Positions 24,831 through 32,345 of a stretch of 52,550 bases of DNA are shown one piece after another. Each line of letters opens with the position of its first letter. Positions within the stretch are counted from its first letter, which is position 1. The notes below the pieces were generated by a model that did no database searches, was not told where the DNA came from, and was given only the letters and a program-made list of their open reading frames with translations. This DNA is from Myxococcales bacterium. GTDB lineage: Bacteria; Myxococcota_A; Polyangia; JAHFDS01. Location: contig JAHFDS010000012.1 of assembly GCA_023248855.1 (NCBI GenBank), positions 1 through 52,550 of the forward strand, in the 5' to 3' direction. A program made the translations under genes and the position numbers.

Positions 24831-25843
24831 GCACGCGGCATGTGGCCGCGTTCGCGGAGTCCACGGCCAGCCCCGGGCGGCTCAAGGGCTGGGCGCCGGT
24901 CCATTGCATCCTCTGTCCGCGCAAGCGGGGCCTGATTGCCAACGATCGCTGCCTCGAGCTCCAGGTGGCCGACCGGTGCTGGTGTCCCGCCGCGGCGACC
25001 GAGAGCGTGCGCGACAGGCTGCCGGCGCTCGAGGAGGCAGGAGGCCTGCGACGACATCTCCTGGCTGTCGGTCGGCAGGGCGGGTCTGACCCGGCACTCG
25101 GCTCGAATCGCATCGTCCTCGGCCTGCACGGCAAGAAGGGCCACGGCAAGACGACCCTGGCCGAGCACCTCGTCGCCCGGCACGGCTTCATCCGGCTGCG
25201 CTTCGCGGCGCCACTCAAGGAGGTCATCGGGGCGGAGCTCTTCGGCATGACCGAGGCCCAGACGGATGGGTGGCTCAAGGAGTCGCCCTGCCTCGACCTC
25301 ACCGGGATGTCCGCGGCTGTCCTCGCGCAGCGGACGGTCGAGCTCCTGCCGCCCGGGGAAAGCGCGACGCTCGATCCCGACGAGCTCGTTCGCCGATGGC
25401 GCGGCATCTACTGGCGGCTGTTCTCGGGCCCTCGGCGCCTCTACGCGCCCCGCGAGGTCCTGCAGGTGGTCGGCGGTGGCGCGCGCGAGCGGATCGGCGA
25501 GCGCATCTGGATCGACCTGCTCCTGGCGCGCCTCCGGGCCATGTCCACGGGCGAGGCGACGCGCATCGTCATCGACGACGTCCGCTACCCCGACGAGAAG
25601 GAGGCCCTCGAGTCTCTCGGCGGACAGGTGTGGCGCCTCGTGCGGACGGACCTTCCGGCCTCGGGGGATCGCGACCGCAGCGAGACGGCGTGCGACCACC
25701 TGCCGGACGTTGCCTTCGCCGCTGTGCTCCGGCGGTCGGGTTCGCGCGAGGACTTCCTCGCACAGGTGGATCGGCTCCTGGTCGCCAGGATCTCGCCGCC
25801 GCGGGAGGCAGCCGGCTCGAGCTCCAGAGAGGGGGCGCACTGA
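24827..25843 (+). CDS. Phage deoxynucleoside monophosphate kinase with Cys-rich N-terminal extension
   Basis: Probably phosphorylates dNMPs to dNDPs to supply phage DNA synthesis, as T4 gp1 does. The kinase domain begins near residue 96 with the P-loop GKKGHGKTT (102-110), then LRFAAPLKEVIGAELFGM, a lid-like segment rich in acidic and aromatic residues, and IVIDDVRYPDEKEAL near 250, the standard DVR motif of this family. The first 90 residues carry five cysteines (27, 30, 42, 51, 53) in a CILC and CWC arrangement not needed for kinase activity. It starts with GTG overlapping the previous stop. Confidence 0.85.
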   Translation: MSTRHVAAFAESTASPGRLKGWAPVHCILCPRKRGLIANDRCLELQVADRCWCPAAATESVRDRLPALEEAGGLRRHLLAVGRQGGSDPALGSNRIVLGLHGKKGHGKTTLAEHLVARHGFIRLRFAAPLKEVIGAELFGMTEAQTDGWLKESPCLDLTGMSAAVLAQRTVELLPPGESATLDPDELVRRWRGIYWRLFSGPRRLYAPREVLQVVGGGARERIGERIWIDLLLARLRAMSTGEATRIVIDDVRYPDEKEALESLGGQVWRLVRTDLPASGDRDRSETACDHLPDVAFAAVLRRSGSREDFLAQVDRLLVARISPPREAAGSSSREGAH

Positions 25844-26022
25844 TGGCCTGGTACTGGCACCTCTTCTGGGGCTTCGTGGTGTTCGAGGCTGCGCTCCAGG
25901 TTGGTCGCGGCGTCGCTCTGGCCGGCGAGTGGATTGGCAAGGCGATCGTCCAGCACGACCAGGCTCTCCTGACCCTGCAGCGCGAGGCCCTGAGCCGACC
26001 GCGCCCAGGTGGTCGCGCATGA
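25843..26022 (+). CDS. Small single-pass membrane protein (59 aa)
   Basis: Very small protein with one probable membrane segment (WYWHLFWGFVVFEAALQVG, residues 3-21) followed by a cytoplasmic helix and a basic tail. The ATG at 25843 shares a base with the previous stop (TGATG), and an AGAGGGGG site lies upstream. Its stop overlaps the next start. No family is recognised. A pinholin or antiholin is possible for its size, but it lies in the packaging operon rather than near the lysin. Confidence 0.6.
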   Translation: MAWYWHLFWGFVVFEAALQVGRGVALAGEWIGKAIVQHDQALLTLQREALSRPRPGGRA

Positions 26023-26636
26023 GACGCCGCCGCCTCACCACCGAGCAGGTGAACGAGCTCGTGCACCTGTTCCGCTCAGGCGTCACCGCCGGCGAGCTCG
26101 CGCGCGTGTACCGGGTCAGCCCTCGAGCCGTCGTCTACCGGCTCGCTGCACGGGGCTGTCGGTATCGCCGCACCGTGCGCGATGCCGTTCGCGTGGCGGC
26201 CGAGGAGCGCCGGGGAATGGTCAATCGTCTGCGTGGGCAGGGCCTGTCGATCGAGCAGATGGCCGGGTGCCTGGGCCTTCGGACGTGGTCGTGCCGGGAG
26301 TGGATGCTGCGGAACATGCCAGGCCTCTGCGCGCAGATGCGAGGCGAACGCGCACCCGCCCGGCCGAAGGCGACGCCGCCAGCACCCGCCCCTCGGCACC
26401 GGCGAACACCGGTCGCGAGGCGCCGTCCGCGCCGGGCTCCCCAGGGCGCTCGACTCCGGCGGGACTACCTGGCCGGGTACTCCATCCGCGCGATCGCGCG
26501 TCACTACCTTTCGCACCCGTGGACGGTCTGGCGCGTACTCCATCGGCTCGGCGTGCCCTTGCGGCCGAGGACGAAGCGCTCGCCCAGGTGGCTCGCCGCG
26601 ATGCGACAGCAGCGAGAGCAACGGAGGGCCCGGTGA
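26019..26636 (+). CDS. Double helix-turn-helix DNA-binding protein (205 aa)
   Basis: Basic DNA-binding protein. One HTH (about 7-45) reads TEQVNELVHLFRSGVTAGEL, then ARVYRVSPRAVVYRLAARG. A second pattern (about 68-95) is RGQGLSIEQMAGCLGL, and a third near 150-180 is RDYLAGYSIRAIARHYL, then PWTVWRVLHRLG. The linker is extremely Pro/Arg-rich. Repeated HTHs with basic linkers suit a small terminase subunit, a site-specific DNA binder or a resolvase-type domain without a catalytic part. It overlaps both neighbours by 4 nt or less. Confidence 0.72.
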   Translation: MRRRRLTTEQVNELVHLFRSGVTAGELARVYRVSPRAVVYRLAARGCRYRRTVRDAVRVAAEERRGMVNRLRGQGLSIEQMAGCLGLRTWSCREWMLRNMPGLCAQMRGERAPARPKATPPAPAPRHRRTPVARRRPRRAPQGARLRRDYLAGYSIRAIARHYLSHPWTVWRVLHRLGVPLRPRTKRSPRWLAAMRQQREQRRAR

Positions 26637-27208
26637 GCGCGCGCTCCGAGATCACCGGCCGGCGTCGCCGCGTGGCCCACCTGCTCGGCGAGGGCATGAG
26701 CACGAACGAGATCGCGGAGACGCTCGGCGTGCGCTGGGACGTGGCCGACGGCGACATCAAGGCAGTCCGCGCCGATCCGAACAACATCGACTACCTCTCG
26801 CCCAAGCACGCCCTCGGCCGGCTGCTCGACAACTACGACACCCTCGAGCGAGAGGCCCGCGAGCACCTGGCCGCGTCGGTTGCCGACGGCAAGATGGAGG
26901 CCGCCAATCGCTGGTTCGAATCCATCCGGCGAATCGCCGAGGACCGGGGCCACGTGCTGCACCAGATTGGCCTGCTCAACCGGGCCGCCGACCAGGCCCC
27001 CGACGCCGAGCTCGAGCCGCGCATGGAGGACCTGCTGTCCCCGCGCGCCCGGACCCTCGTCGCGCGCATCGCGCTCGCCGAGAAGATGGGCCACCGCTGG
27101 ACCGCGGAGATCCAGGTCGAGGACACGACCGCCGTCGAGCCCGTGCCGGTGCCGCCACCCGCGCCTGTGTCAGCCGGGACTGACGAACCCCGCGCGAGCC
27201 TCCCGTGA
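26633..27208 (+). CDS. HTH-containing protein, possible small terminase subunit (191 aa)
   Basis: The N-terminus (RRVAHLLGEGMSTNEIAETLG, then RWDVADGDIKAVRAD) is a clear HTH. The rest is helical (TLEREAREHLAASVADGK and FESIRRIAEDRGHVL), with a Pro-rich C-terminal tail. HTH plus coiled helical core is the usual plan of phage small terminase subunits, and the large subunit is four genes upstream, so this is a reasonable but unproven assignment. The GTG start overlaps the previous stop, and the stop overlaps the MarC-type gene. Confidence 0.65.
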   Translation: MSARSEITGRRRRVAHLLGEGMSTNEIAETLGVRWDVADGDIKAVRADPNNIDYLSPKHALGRLLDNYDTLEREAREHLAASVADGKMEAANRWFESIRRIAEDRGHVLHQIGLLNRAADQAPDAELEPRMEDLLSPRARTLVARIALAEKMGHRWTAEIQVEDTTAVEPVPVPPPAPVSAGTDEPRASLP

Positions 27209-27831
27209 GAGACCTCCTGATCTCGACCCTGACCGCGCTTCCGGCGCTCTTGTTCGTGGTGGATCCGATGTCTGCGGCCCCGATCTTCCTCTCGCTCACC
27301 ACTGGACAGGAGCGAGCCGCCCGGGCCGCCATCGCGCTCCGGGCCGTGCTGGCAGCGGGCCTCGTGCTGTCCCTGTTCGCGATCCTCGGGCCCGGCCTGT
27401 TCCGCTTCTTCGGCATCACCATGCCGTCGTTCCAGATCGCCGGCGGCCTCCTGCTCGTGCGAATCGGCGCCCTCATGATGACGCCGAGGCCGGCGGGGCC
27501 ACGAGGTGACCGGACCGCCGCGGCGGCGCCCTCGGATCCATCGATCTCCCCGCTTGCCGTACCGCTCCTCGCCGGACCGGGCGCCATCACGACGGTCCTG
27601 GTCCTCACCTCGCGGGAGCACTCGTCGATGTCGCTGCTGGCAGTCGTGGCGGCGGTGGCCATCGTGATGCTCGCCACCTGGGCCATCCTGCGCGGCGCCC
27701 ACGAGATCGAGGCGAGGCTCTCTCAGCGCACGACTGACCTGATCAGCCCGATCATCGGCCTGCTGCTCGCAGCGATCGGGATCGAGTTCGTGGTCTCGGG
27801 ATGGCGCGCGGCAGCAGGGGCGAGTCCGTGA
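27205..27831 (+). CDS. MarC-family (UPF0056) integral membrane protein
   Basis: Six-helix inner-membrane protein of the MarC family. Segments include ALPALLFVVDPMSAAPIFLSL at the N-terminus, AVLAAGLVLSLFAILG, FQIAGGLLLVRIGALMM, the conserved SPLAVPLLAGPGAITTVLVL, AVVAAVAIVMLATWAI and PIIGLLLAAIGIEFVV. The length of 208 residues is normal. The family's transport substrate is not settled. Its GTG start sits inside the stop of a phage-type HTH gene, so it is translated as part of the phage packaging operon, which is unusual for this family. Confidence 0.9.
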   Translation: MRDLLISTLTALPALLFVVDPMSAAPIFLSLTTGQERAARAAIALRAVLAAGLVLSLFAILGPGLFRFFGITMPSFQIAGGLLLVRIGALMMTPRPAGPRGDRTAAAAPSDPSISPLAVPLLAGPGAITTVLVLTSREHSSMSLLAVVAAVAIVMLATWAILRGAHEIEARLSQRTTDLISPIIGLLLAAIGIEFVVSGWRAAAGASP

Positions 27832-27836
27832 CTGTC

Positions 27837-27855
27837 GCTGACGACGACGGTCAGC
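27837..27855. terminator. Possible bidirectional terminator hairpin
   Basis: GCTGAC (27837-27842) and GTCAGC (27850-27855) form a perfect 6 bp inverted repeat with a 7 nt loop, exactly between the convergent stops of the MarC-type gene and the minus-strand HTH gene. There is no U-tract, so the call rests on position. Confidence 0.3.
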
Positions 27856-28746
27856 CGACCGCCATGAAGTCGAAGTTGCCGCGCCCGACGGAGCGCTCGA
27901 GCGTGCGCATGACGGTGCGGGCGTCGTCGTTGGGGCCCTGGGAGAAGAAGGGCTTTCCATGCCAGCCGAACCGGATCGCGCTTGAGGCCGTCCACGTGCC
28001 GAGGTGCGCCCGGCAGGCCTCGAATTCGGGATGCGGCTCGAAGCCGAGCTTGCGCGCGTAGGCCTCGGCGCCGAGCACCAGCTCCTGGACCAGGTCGAAG
28101 GGCACCACCTGCGGCGGCTCGTCGTAGGCCTGGAAGTAGCGCCTCACGAGCGCATCGAGCTCGTAGCGCTCGATCACCCGCGGCCCGAGCACGTTCTTCA
28201 CGCCGAGGCATTGCGCGTCGACCAGGTAGCCGCAGACGGAGACCTTCGTGTACCGGACCTCGCGCGCGACAAAGACGCAGATGAGGGAGGGGACGCCGCG
28301 ATCGCCGTCGTCTGCGTCCTCGGACGCGTCACGCCACTCGGGATGCCCCTCCCAGGTGAGGCCCTTGCTCCAGCCCGGGCTGATCCAGCAACCCGCGATG
28401 GACGGCTCCCTGGCCGCCACGCTCTGGGCGTGGGCCCGGATGAGCGGCGCCACCTCTGCAGGCGAGACGCCGAGCGTGCGCGCGATCTGCTTGGGCGTCA
28501 GCCGCGTCCGCGGAGCTCGCTGACCCTCGAAGCCAGGCTGGTCTGGTCCATGCCGAGCATGTTGCCCAGCGGGTCTGACACCACGGCCACGGCTTCTTTC
28601 GGCTGGGCCTGGCCGAGTGGCCTCTTGCTCTTCTGCCCCGTGAAGGTGGGCCACCCGGCCTCGAGACGGAGCGGCGGAAAGCCGAGAGGAAAGCGGCATG
28701 ACCGTTGGCAGCAGATCGCCGTGCTTCGGGGACCGCCCCGCTCCAT
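27851..28746 (-). pseudogene. HTH-domain protein gene, frameshifted
   Basis: Minus-strand coding signal continues across a frame change. The first part (28746 to 28498) ends with VAVVSDPLGNMLGMDQTSLASRVSELRGRG and a stop. In the next frame the sequence resumes directly with LTPKQIARTLGVSPAEVAPLI, an HTH, then a 200-residue conserved-looking domain (SPGWSKGL, KVSVCGYLVDAQCLGVKN, ending RSVGRGNFDFMAVG). The two frames share the C of GGCTG near 28505; adding one C there (GGCCTG) would restore a single protein. It could be a genuine one-base deletion, a sequencing error, or two overlapping genes. The function of the intact family is unknown to me. The start is also uncertain (ATG 28746 or later). 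Confidence 0.65.
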
Positions 28747-28995
28747 CCCGGTGTCACCAGGCTCGACGCAATCACTTGGTCCAACCCGTGGGAGCCGGTC
28801 GAGATTCTCGGGGGCCGCCCGCTCCCGATTTGGTCGCGCCTCGGTCGAGAGAGCAGCGCCCTCGGGAAGTCAGGTGCGACCACGTCTTTGCCCGCGCCGC
28901 TCGGTCGCCGTTTTCGCACCCCGATCCTGGTCGCCAGGCTGGACCACTGAAGGCGGGGACGATCCTGGTCTCGCTGGTAACCTTCGCGGGCTTCC

Positions 28996-29385
28996 ATGAG
29001 CACACCAACCGCTCACGACGTGAGCCCGCTTGTCGAATACCTCCGGCGCGTCCCGGGCATCGGCCACACCATTGGATCGGGCGAGCACGGCGACGGACTC
29101 TGGTGGCTCAAGCTCAAGATCGATCTCGCGCATCCCCTGGCCTGGCGCGTGGTCCAGGAACTCGGCTACGTCCTCAACTACCTCTCGCTCGAGGAGCGCT
29201 TGCCGACGGCCTTCATGCCGGTCTCCCCGCCGCCCTACATGAACGGCGGGCCGCGCACGTTCCTGTCGTGGGTGATCGAATCCAAGGCCAGTGATTTCAC
29301 GCCAGCACGCTGCGCGGAGTGGCTCGAGGGCCGGCTCCCGCGCCCGGTCGACAACCTGTCCCAGTGGGAGCTGGACGAGGCCTAG
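28996..29385 (+). CDS. Hypothetical protein (129 aa)
   Basis: Unrecognised soluble protein with balanced composition. It includes LVEYLRRVPGIGHTIGSGEHG, DGLWWLKLKIDLAHPLAWRV and a C-terminal WLEGRLPRPVDNLSQWELDEA. The ATG at 28996 gives a credible N-terminus. It is a single-gene unit convergent with the DUF2199 gene, 3 nt away. The 249 nt upstream of it hold no other coding signal that I trust. Confidence 0.65.
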   Translation: MSTPTAHDVSPLVEYLRRVPGIGHTIGSGEHGDGLWWLKLKIDLAHPLAWRVVQELGYVLNYLSLEERLPTAFMPVSPPPYMNGGPRTFLSWVIESKASDFTPARCAEWLEGRLPRPVDNLSQWELDEA

Positions 29386-29388
29386 CGC

Positions 29389-29886
29389 CTACCCCGCGTG
29401 CAACCGGTCGCCAATGCGTGACAGGAGGTCATCGAGCGCGATTCCCTCGCGCTGGTGGACCACGAGCGGGTGGTCCGTGGGCTCGAGCTCGATGCGTGGC
29501 CGGTGCTTGGCCGACCGAAGGTGCACCCGCGTCTTGAGGTTCAGGGTGTCCGGGTCGCTCGGCACCTGATTGCAGAGCCAGCCGAAGTAGGGGCCCTCTG
29601 CCGCGGGCGGCTCCTCGTGGAAGAGCTCCCTGTAGCGCTCGAAGTTCTGCTGGCTGAGGGACACCCAGACGCCCCAGCCGAAGGACTCGTTGGTCCCCAC
29701 GATGGGCACGTCGAGGACCGCACGGATGAACCGGTCCTCCTCGATCTGGCAGAAATCATCGCTGAGCTTGGCGAGCTTCCGCTCGGCCTTCGACAGCGAT
29801 TCGTACTGGTGGGGGCTCGCGAAGCCGAGGTCCGGCAGCCCCTTGTGCATCTTCTTGCAGGTCGTGCAGCGGTACTGGATGGCCAT
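29389..29886 (-). CDS. DUF2199 family protein
   Basis: Conserved bacterial protein of unknown role. The N-terminal metal-binding pair CTTCKKMH (residues 6-13) is followed by GLPDLGFASPHQY and DDFCQIEEDRFIRAVLDVPI, then the family block ESFGWGVWVSLSQQNFERY near 80-100 and YFGWLCNQVPSDPDTLNLKTR. This order is characteristic of DUF2199. The ATG at 29886 is chosen over an upstream extension that reads as a shadow. The length of 165 residues is normal. It is convergent with the 129-residue gene. Confidence 0.85.
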   Translation of the reverse strand: MAIQYRCTTCKKMHKGLPDLGFASPHQYESLSKAERKLAKLSDDFCQIEEDRFIRAVLDVPIVGTNESFGWGVWVSLSQQNFERYRELFHEEPPAAEGPYFGWLCNQVPSDPDTLNLKTRVHLRSAKHRPRIELEPTDHPLVVHQREGIALDDLLSRIGDRLHAG

Positions 29887-30069
29887 CTTCGCTCCGGATT
29901 CGAGGTGTCGCGGAGGGTACCCGATCCTGACGCTTCGAGCGGCGACCAGTTCAAAGGGAAGCGCGCCCGGAGCACGACGAGGGCGCAATCAACCTCCGAC
30001 CAGGTGATTGAGATTGATTTCGCTCCTGCGCACGAGCCAAATGGCGGTCGGCAAACCTCTGGAGGCCAT

Positions 30070-30609
30070 GTGCCACGCAAATCGAAGTCGAGCACCGGTG
30101 ACGCGCTTCGCACCCTGGTGGATCAGTTCGCGAACCAGCTCCTCACGCTGGCCGAGAGCCGCGTTATGGAGCGGATCGAGGCTGCCCTCGGGAGCACTCC
30201 CATGCGGGTCCGTGGGAGCACCGGAAAGGCGCCACCCGCCCTGCCAGCGCCTGCAGATGCACAGCCAGCGCGAAAGGCGGCGCCCGCGGCGCCCAGGGCG
30301 AAGATGACCCGCCCCTGTCCGGTCCCTGGTTGCGGCAAGCCGGGACGGGGTCCTCGATACCGCTGGCTCTGCGACGCGCACAAGGGGATGCCCCGTCCCC
30401 AGTGGCTCGCCTTGAAGGCGGCTAATGCTGCGCCCGCCAACGGCGCCGCTGCGGCGAAGGCCCCGACGAGGCCAGTCAAGGTTGTGCCCGCGAAGGCCAC
30501 GCCACGGAAGGTCGCGACGGCCCCGAAGCCGAAGCCGGCCGCACAGGCCGCACGCAAGACGGTGGCCCCGCCGGCGCGCAAGACCGCAGCCCCGACCGCG
30601 AGGTCGTAG
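30070..30609 (+). CDS. Zinc-motif protein with histone H1-like Ala/Lys/Pro tail
   Basis: Probable nucleic-acid-binding protein. Residues 5-50 form a helical segment (ALRTLVDQFANQLLTLAES). A compact C-x4-C-x13-C-x2-H cluster (CPVPGCGKPG, then WLCDAH) near 83-105 looks like a small zinc finger. From about 118 the sequence is a Lys/Ala/Pro-rich tail with repeated PAK, PKP and ARKTVAPPARK units, like histone H1 or bacterial nucleoid tails. The GTG start at 30070 has a GGAGG site upstream. Similar tails are common in myxobacteria, which supports the host inference. Confidence 0.7.
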   Translation: MPRKSKSSTGDALRTLVDQFANQLLTLAESRVMERIEAALGSTPMRVRGSTGKAPPALPAPADAQPARKAAPAAPRAKMTRPCPVPGCGKPGRGPRYRWLCDAHKGMPRPQWLALKAANAAPANGAAAAKAPTRPVKVVPAKATPRKVATAPKPKPAAQAARKTVAPPARKTAAPTARS

Positions 30610-30657
30610 GCGAAATCCGGGCGCCCGGCACCGGCGTCCCCGGATCGGAGGAACTGG

Positions 30658-31242
30658 TTGGAGAACCTCGAAGGGATGTGCCTGCGCGTTCACGCGCTGG
30701 TTCGAGAGCTCCTCGCGGCCGAGGAGGAGCGATGGCGCTCGCTTCGCTCCGAGGAGCACCGATTCGCCTGGTCCGCAGGAGTCCGGGCGGCCCCGGAGAT
30801 TGGCATTGCGTACCTGCTCATGCCGAGGCTGCTCGTCGAGTTTCCGCAATCGCATCTCTGGCCAGAGCGCCCTGTGGCCGGCGGGAGGATGGACCTCTGG
30901 CTCTCGGCCCCCGGAACACCAATGGGAGAGCCGTGGTCGCGCGACGTCGAGGGCGGCGTCGGCATCGAGCTCAAGAACGTGATGAGCGCCAAGGACGCGG
31001 TCACGATTCCGCCGCAGGCCGCGCGCCTGCAAGCGAGTCCGGCCGCCGCAGCCTTGTTCGTGGCCTGGGCGCATGACGAGCCAGACGGCTCCTGCCCCCA
31101 TCCAGGTCAGCTCTCATCGACGCCCGGGTGGAGCGAGTGGGCGCGAAAAGACGACGCGATTGCGGACTGCCGCTACAAGGGCGGCGACCGCATCCTCCGG
31201 CTGAGGACCTTCCGGTCGTTCCGGCTCGCGACATCGGCCTGA
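30658..31242 (+). CDS. Probable PD-(D/E)XK-type nuclease (194 aa)
   Basis: Small protein with a plausible restriction-endonuclease-fold active site: Asp79 in GGRMDLWLS and Glu104-x-Lys106 in VGIELKNV, separated by the usual strand distance, with acidic AAEEERW upstream. The rest (FVAWAHDEPDG, CRYKGGDRILRLRTFRSF) fits an alpha/beta fold. The TTG start at 30658 is chosen for the GGAGGAACTGG leader. It stands alone on the + strand and could be a defence or recombination nuclease. The call depends on motif spacing only. Confidence 0.55.
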   Translation: MENLEGMCLRVHALVRELLAAEEERWRSLRSEEHRFAWSAGVRAAPEIGIAYLLMPRLLVEFPQSHLWPERPVAGGRMDLWLSAPGTPMGEPWSRDVEGGVGIELKNVMSAKDAVTIPPQAARLQASPAAAALFVAWAHDEPDGSCPHPGQLSSTPGWSEWARKDDAIADCRYKGGDRILRLRTFRSFRLATSA

Positions 31243-31449
31243 CCTGATTGCCGGGGCCCTCCGGGGGGGCCAGCTGCCGGCACGTTCGGGGGGGCCCCGT
31301 GACTCCCGGGCGGGGTGGTGCCTTTCCGTGGCGATCACGAATTCCGGTGAGGTCAATCCTGGTGACCAGGATCGGCGGGGCTCGGAGGTGTCACCGGCCA
31401 TCTCGCCGCCGCATGCCGAGCGCTTGCGCGATCTCCCTCGAAGCGCGAC
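31243..31449. other. Intergenic, G-tract-containing
   Basis: No reading frame is convincing here. Two copies of CGGGGGGGCC (near 31264 and 31290) and a further CCCGGGCGGGG run make it strongly G-rich on the + strand. On the minus strand the end nearest the metallophosphoesterase encodes a short SREIAQALGM HTH-like string without a start, possibly a remnant. The convergent ends of the neighbouring genes make this a terminator region. Confidence 0.35.
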
Positions 31450-32244
31450 CTACGGTTCGAACACGTCCTGGACGATGGGCCGGCCGTAGTCGGCCTCGCC
31501 AGTGCGGACGCGGAGGTTTGGCAGGATCGCCACGTCTGCCCCGCCGTGCGAGTGCCCGCACAGGACCAGCACGTCGCGGTCGGTCCGCGAGGCCGCCGCC
31601 CGGCGCAGCGCGTCGCCGATCGAACGGCACGAGAAGAACGGCAGCCAGTTCTCGTCGGACGGGCGGCCCTGGTAGGTCGCGCACGCCGGGAACGGCGGGA
31701 CGTGCGTCACGACGACCACGCGCGCGTGCTCCGCCATCGCCTGCGGCAGCACCGCCTCGAGGTGCGCCGCGCCCTCGTCCGCCAGGTTCTGCATGAGGCG
31801 CAGCCGGTCCTTGCCGTGCTTGCCGCGAAGCTCATCGATGAGCACGAAGTCGTTGAGGCCCACGTTGGTCTTCCAGTAGGCCCCGTGGCGCCCGTCGTAC
31901 CAGCCGTCGTGGCCGACGAGAGCCACCTCCTCAGTGAGCTGGACGACGCCGGCATCGCGGAGCCAGCAGAGGTTCGGCTGGCGGGCGCACAGGCCGCGCA
32001 CCTCGTCAGCGATGCGAGAAATGGAGGCGTGATAGAAGTCGTGATTGCCGAGGACGAAGTAGACCCTCCCCGGGATCCGTCTTGCGAGGGCGTCGAGGTG
32101 CATCGTCAGCATGCGCCCGTCCGAGATGTCTCCGCTGATCACGACGGCGTCGGCACCACGTGCGGCGACGACATCGGCGAACGCCTCGACGGCGTCCAGC
32201 TTGAGGAAATCGAGGTGGATGTCGGTCAGCCACGCGAGCTTCAT
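31450..32244 (-). CDS. Calcineurin-like metallophosphoesterase
   Basis: Dinuclear-metal phosphoesterase of the calcineurin/Icc type. All blocks are present: LTDIHLDFL (Asp8, His10), VVISGDISDG (Asp39), FVLGNHDFY, VVTHVPPFP and LCGHSHGGAD. The ATG at 32244 begins exactly at the conserved MKLAWLTDIH strand, so the longer upstream frame is rejected. The length of 264 residues is normal. It is unrelated in layout to the phage-type enzyme at 23.3 kb. The substrate cannot be told, and it may be an ordinary host gene. Confidence 0.88.
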   Translation of the reverse strand: MKLAWLTDIHLDFLKLDAVEAFADVVAARGADAVVISGDISDGRMLTMHLDALARRIPGRVYFVLGNHDFYHASISRIADEVRGLCARQPNLCWLRDAGVVQLTEEVALVGHDGWYDGRHGAYWKTNVGLNDFVLIDELRGKHGKDRLRLMQNLADEGAAHLEAVLPQAMAEHARVVVVTHVPPFPACATYQGRPSDENWLPFFSCRSIGDALRRAAASRTDRDVLVLCGHSHGGADVAILPNLRVRTGEADYGRPIVQDVFEP

Positions 32245-32345
32245 GGGGCAGCCGGAGGCCAGTATGGGTCCTCGCCGGACCGCTCGCATCCCCGGACTCG
32301 ACGTTCGTACCCGCGGACCGAGCACGGGACCGGGGCCAGGCAACG

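Noticed and set aside
31243-31449. G-rich gap considered as a tRNA or structured RNA
   Set aside because: I could not fold a cloverleaf or find an anticodon arm and T-loop; only G-tracts and short repeats are present.
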